From positions 3,023,148 to 3,087,147 of the forward strand of contig CM055837.1 in NCBI GenBank assembly GCA_029582265.1: a stretch of DNA of 64,000 nt. Reading direction: 5' to 3'. Positions 59,301 to 64,000 of the stretch are shown here, piece by piece. Each line of letters begins with the position of its first letter. The stretch's first letter is position 1. A program made the translations under genes and the position numbers. A model generated the notes under the pieces. That model made no database searches. It was not told the origin of the DNA and saw only the letters and a list, made by a program, of their open reading frames with translations. The stretch is from Zoroaster sp. YZ-2022 (Eukaryota > Echinodermata > Asteroidea > Forcipulatida > Zoroasteridae).

Positions 59301-62300
59301 AATCCCCTGACCCAAATATAATGTTGAGTGCTATACGGCATAGTTCCTGCGCTTATTTCAAAAGCAGATATAATACACTGCTGTGTCAGATCGAGCTAGC
59401 TGAAAACATCTGAAAAACCACTCGGATTTATTCCATATCATTATACAGTGTTAATAGTGTTTATCAACTGCATGAGTGTTCGATTGGCCAGCACCATGCC
59501 GGTCATCTTCTCAAGTGCAAAGGTCATTGTCCTGATCATCATCATCGTCACGGGTCTCGTCAAATTATGCCAAGGTAAAGGTTAAAAGTCAGAGTTCATC
59601 GTCAAATTACCAGTATGCCAATGTAAAGGTTAAAAGGTAAGAGGTCATTGTACAAAATTAGACTGTTATTAATGTTAATGATCAATACAGTTCTGTTGCA
59701 TTGACACCATAGCCACGACGGAAAGAGCATATCCTGTATAATCGTAAATAATTAGCTTTCGCTTCCGAACATAGCTACAAAATTGATCTGGTGGTACTTT
59801 GGTCATGAAGACAATTGTTGTTGTGGTTAGGTTATTCGTGAAAAAACATTTTTGAAGACCAGGCTTAAGGATGTTAAGAATGACAGGATATAGGACACCA
59901 AATGATACCATTGTTGAAGTCCAATTGCTAGACAGATCGATGGAAATAAAACTACCCTTTTCACGCCAATATTTCAGGAGAAACACAGCATTTAAATCCT
60001 TCGGCGTCTTTCGAAGGAACCTCGACCGACATTGGAGGTTACGGTGTGGCACTCTATAACGGCTTCTGGGCATACGGCGGTTGGTGAGTATAACGGTCAT
60101 CCTGGTTAGACCCACTGTATATGTGTATACAATTACAGCGCTGATTTCCAATACATACCGTGGGCCAGACTATTATCATCCTGCCAGACTTGGTTTTTGT
60201 CACATAGATTTGTATTAAGAAAGTAAAGCAAGATGACTGCATAGACTCAGTATTCACATAAAGCCACAGTGCGCACGCGCAAGCCGATTTTCGTAATGCA
60301 TGCTGGTCTAGCTATTGATCTAAATACGAAAAACAAGATGGCCGTCACACTGTTTACAATAATAAGAATAATTATTCCATACCGGTCTAGCAGTCCCTAT
60401 GTTGTTGCTTGTTATACACAGTTACCATCCATCAATTTGTATAATAACATCGCATACACAAATACTAGTTGTCATTATTATACAAACTATTATTGTTTGG
60501 TAACTAAGTCTCCAGCATGTTTCATAGTAAAACAACAAACAAAAAAATAAAATTAAACTAGAAATTCGAGTTTGTTTTACACAAACTCTAGGTGTTCGGG
60601 AGGAAGTAAAGGTCAAATTGGGCTCATCTTTGTGTAAAATTGTTTTGACAATTAACGATCTGTACAATGGTGCAAAGATTGTGAATTTCCCACTTGTGGA
60701 TGATTTTTTTAAATATTAAACTTTGGTCAAATTGCGGTCACGTTTTTGTAAATATTTTATGACAATTAACGATCAGTACAATGGTGCAAACAATTTAAAT
60801 TTACCTGTTGTGGTTATTGAGATGTTTTTTTACTATTAAACTTTGACTTCCGGTTTGGACAGGAAGTAAAGGTCAAATTGGGGTCACCTTTTTGTAAATA
60901 TTTTTTGACAATTAACGATCTGTATAATGGTACAAAAATTGTGAATTTACCTCTTGTGGTTGTTGAGATATGATTTTTTTAAATATTAAACTTTGATTTA
61001 TCGTAATTCGAAATCTGATGACCTCATCATGACGTCACAACTCATGTTTCATCTTGTTCAGTTCTAAGTACATGCCAAGTTTCAAGTTCATGTGAAGTTT
61101 GCAAGTATGTGGGGTTTTTTTGCGGACAATCGCGGGGGAGAAGAAGAAGTAAAAAAAAACGAACAAAAACGAGGTGTTTCGGGCACATACCCGAACACCT
61201 AATAAACAAAAATAAAAATGCCAACGCGTGGGAATCAGGCGACCCGTGCGAAGACCGGAAACCGGAGACATTTTTTGGCATAATGATCAAATAAATGATG
61301 GGCGACTTCAATAATAACTGTTCTCTTTTCCTCAACAGGAACATTCTCAACACTCTGAACGAGGAGATTAAAAATCCAAAACGGTTGGTTTTAAAATTAC
61401 ACAAATTTGAGAATCATAAACCCATTAAACTATTTAAAACTATAAAACTATTTATGATGAAGCGCACGATGCCCATGCATCAGTGTAGATACAAGTATGT
61501 GATTTGTGCCCGTTTCTACTGTTTAAACAACGTGAATCTGAGCTTATTTTTATAACACTATTGTCATTTTCAATTTACAGTAATATTCCGCTAGCAATGT
61601 GTATCGCCATGCCAACAGTAACAATGGTATATCTCCTTACCAACATCGCATACTTCACAGTCCTCTCTCCTGGTGAGCTCTTAGCTTCTAGTGCTGTTGC
61701 AGTGGTAAGTTTAAAAATGTTATATTCCCAGTCGGTTTTCCGTCATTTATATCGCTCTTAACATTTTAAAAGGTATCCGTATAGAGGACATAGAGTCCGC
61801 AGAAATGATCGCAGTGTGATCATTCGAGTATTGTTGTGTCTGGCAGACTTTCCAAGAACAACTTCAAGCAGGTCGAGTCCTAGCCTGAAGATCTGACGTC
61901 ACGCTTTGAGCTAGAGGCGCATGAATTACGCCAGATTCTGGTCGTACAGCCGCCATATTTTTCCAGATGCTGAACTTTGACCTTGGTTGGTAGCTAGCGT
62001 GCAAGCCTCGAAGCGTGACGTCAGATCTTCAGCACAACGCGTTATCGTATCCAATGAAATCCTTTGAGTGGTACGCCTGGAGCCTGTTTATATCCTTGAT
62101 AGGATACAGACAGGGGACCAGTCTAGTCGAGTCCAAGAAAAATAAAATATCTTCCACATTAATCACAAAACTTTTATTTTTAAAATTCAAGTGCACTTGT
62201 GTTTTTCACTAACTAAATGCACGAACTATAGCCAGGGAATTGTTTTAAATAGCAGTCTACATGTATTGCTACATTCAAATGTTTATCTGACAGCGATCCT

Positions 62301-63350
62301 GACTGGTTTGTGGTCTGAATTTGGTTCTAATTCCAAATCTGCATTAGACACTTAGATTATGTCAGGTAGGCTCATGGTTTGGGCAATCGATGTGTGTTGT
62401 TTTGCAATGCAGCAATTTTGTTTAAATATTTAAATATTCATCATTTAAGGATCCCACTTCTGCACCCACTTGGGGCATCGCGGTAGTGCTTAGGGAAACC
62501 AGCGATCTTTCCCGACCTTAAAGTTCTCCTTTTGTGTAGTAGCCTATGCAAGTTTAATCTTGATAAGTACCCATCACTTTAAAAGACTTTAATATGCTTG
62601 TCTGATATCCAAAATGTAGATTTAGTCAATTATGACTTTGTTCCACTGAATTTCAGACATTTGGGGATAGAACCTTGGGATCTATGGCCTGGTTGATACC
62701 GCTTGGTGTATGTATATCTACTTCAGGTAGTGCTGTCGGTAGTTTGCTTGCCAGTCCAAGGTTAGTCCTGATTGAGCCTAATATATTTGAAGCCATCCAT
62801 GTAAATATGTGGAGTGTCGTGGCCAAGCTGTCTAGCGCACCGGACCCAAGTTCAGGTGGCTAAGTCGTCAGAATATGGGTTCGAATCCTGGCCATGCCGG
62901 TTGTGGCACTTGTATCTTTAAGCAAGACACTTAACCAAGGATTGCTTCTCTATAAATATAAATGGGAACATGGAAAGCCCCTTTGAGCATCACATCGTGA
63001 TAAAGTTGGTGCCTATATAATCATCCACTATAACGTACAAAAGCACAACAATGACGTACTTTCTCTTGTACAGCCAAGCCTTTAAGAAGCCTGGCCAGGC
63101 CTAGGCTACCTGGCCTCTTAATTGTCTTTTGTGAGTCCTAATCCTGTAACAATACAGTACCTGCCAATCAACATAATCTGGGCTGACTTTTCAGCCATGC
63201 TTTTTATTTGAATTGCCAACAAGCTAATTCTTTGAGGAAAATCCGTTCCCCAGGTTAACCTTTGCCGCTGGACGAGAAGGTCACACGATCAGGGTCATGT
63301 CAATGGTCAACGTGAAGAGATTGACACCATTTCCAGCTATTTTTCTGCAG
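56380..63350 (+). CDS. b(0,+)AT-like (SLC7A9-type) amino acid transporter, unit 2 (3' end outside window)
   Basis: Eight exons, all open with compatible phases: 56,380-56,629; 58,334-58,579; 59,449-59,574; 59,978-60,083; 61,339-61,383; 61,581-61,704; 62,657-62,760; 63,254-63,350. The fold is the 12-helix APC/LeuT type. TM1 has [16 protein letters not shown], the substrate-binding unwound segment; [16 protein letters not shown] follows. PGDCAPP supplies the extracellular Cys that links light subunits to their glycoprotein heavy chain (rBAT or 4F2hc). Further matches are [44 protein letters not shown] and [19 protein letters not shown]. The subfamily call b(0,+)AT (cystine/dibasic exchange) rests mainly on the C-terminal exons in unit 1; other SLC7A5-11 members are possible. 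A non-ATG start of exon 56,380 means the true start is further 5' or the Met in SEML. The last three exons lie beyond 64,000. Introns carry the same repeats as unit 1. Confidence 0.88.
57487..57587. repeat. ~100-bp hairpin, unit 2
   Basis: CTGAAAGAACTGGAGGTACA...CTCGACCTTTC pairs with GAAAGGTCGAG...CCTCCAGTTCTTTTCAG; counterpart of 33,093-33,191. Confidence 0.85.
59011..59224. mobile_element. AGGGACA-family palindromic MITE, unit 2
   Basis: The left arm AGGGACAATATCGTCACAATC and the right arm GATCGTGACGATACTGTCCCT are a better match to each other than in unit 1. Confidence 0.8.
60589..61201. mobile_element. ~610-bp TIR element (TAGGTGTTCGGG ends), unit 2
   Basis: TAGGTGTTCGGG and the inverted CCCGAACACCTA are perfect here. 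The outer TA on both sides fits a TA target. Counterpart of 36,252-36,849. Confidence 0.8.
62810..62945 (+). mobile_element. tRNA-Leu-like SINE fragment, unit 2
   Basis: GTCGTGGCCAAGCTGTCTAGC and GGGTTCGAATCCTGGCC, then TTTAAGCAAGACACTTAACC; counterpart of 38,458-38,590. Confidence 0.75.
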
Positions 63351-64000
63351 GTGAAATATATAGCTTGAACATTTTTAATCGATTGGTCTGTGACATTCTC
63401 AGGATTATCGATAGAAAATATCGTTCTCTCTATATCTGTGGCATAAGTTAGTTTGTATTCTAGCGTCTCACATTGTGTGTCAGTATTATCTTCATCCGAC
63501 TTGTGTACTGAATGCACCTGGGCGGGTTCTGTGATGGGAACTTGAGAGGATTATATGCATCAAGTTATTGAGAATTTGTTAAATTCTCTTGAGTAAACCC
63601 AAACATTTGTCAAACCTGTACCCTGTAAAATATGCATATGCTAACTTTAATAAGAAAAGCACCGTTGATATAATTATTGTTATTCCACCTAGAGTTTCGC
63701 AACTAGAGCGTATCCTGTTCAACAACACAATGTAATTCGACGATGAGCCCGCTCCGTGCAAATCTTCGCCCTCTAGCGGTGAAATGTACCAGTCTTAAGT
63801 TCATGCAGGGCAATTTGCGGCTATTGTTGATATTGTGTGTACAAAACTCTATTGACGCTATAGTGATTACTTTATATCCAGTAAAAAACTATTCCCTGGT
63901 AACCGTTAATAGCCCACGTGATACGATGATGCCTTGGCGACTGCCTGTGTGGAGGGCGACCTCATCAGGTTATCTACGGAGCGGATAGAGTCGGCCAAAA

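Larger units (their letters stand above)
46070..64000 (+). repeat. Segmental duplication, unit 2 (continues past window)
   Basis: Colinear with 15,451-39,620. It starts with AAGTCACAATGAGGGG, matching the first bases after the gap at 15,451, and runs to the window edge, matching up to about 39,645. Confidence 0.95.

Overview
This is eukaryotic, intron-bearing animal DNA, most likely from a marine invertebrate. The grounds are GT-AG spliced exons of an SLC7-type amino acid transporter and of a THAP-domain gene, a vertebrate-type TTAGGG telomeric repeat inside a mobile element, tRNA-derived SINEs, a Ty3/Gypsy retrotransposon and many terminal-inverted-repeat (TIR) elements. The SINE and MITE landscape would fit a non-vertebrate deuterostome such as an echinoderm, hemichordate or lancelet, but that is only an inference. 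There is no sign of bacterial genes, operons or CRISPR. Two runs of exactly 500 N (14951-15450 and 48758-49257) are scaffold gaps. Small indels between repeated copies suggest either noisy base calling or very high polymorphism.

Layout. 1-1418 is a C-rich minisatellite. 1430-2750 is a partial, inverted copy of the block seen again at about 21.8-25.9 kb, with an ordered tRNA-like array and a MITE, followed by a 13-bp minisatellite. About 3100 to 15.25 kb (running into the first gap) is a minus-strand Ty3/Gypsy retrotransposon: gag, protease, reverse transcriptase-RNase H, integrase and an extra SGNH-hydrolase ORF. It is frameshifted and carries two later insertions: a 2.27-kb composite TIR element between protease and RT, and nested TIR elements in the 5' leader.

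From 15,451 the window is dominated by a large direct duplication. Unit 1 (15.45-39.6 kb) contains a ~3-kb inverted repeat with a SINE in its centre, a ~200-bp tandem array, tRNA-like repeats, a THAP-domain gene, a GC-rich 13-bp minisatellite, and a b(0,+)AT/SLC7A9-like amino acid transporter. The 3' exons of this transporter run to about 41.3 kb. Unit 2 (46.07 kb to window end) repeats the same order, with about 6 kb replaced by the second gap. Its transporter gene continues beyond the right edge. The spacer (41.3-46.07 kb) holds a possible first exon, a 0.9-kb TIR element and a 2-kb non-autonomous LTR element.

Function. The only clear host genes are the two transporter copies, inferred light subunits of heteromeric amino acid transporters with the conserved extracellular Cys, and the two THAP-gene copies. 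In unit 2 all eight visible transporter exons are open with matching splice phases. In unit 1 most are frameshifted. The most unusual feature is the minisatellite that sits at the same place in each unit but has a different, nearly palindromic monomer in each copy.
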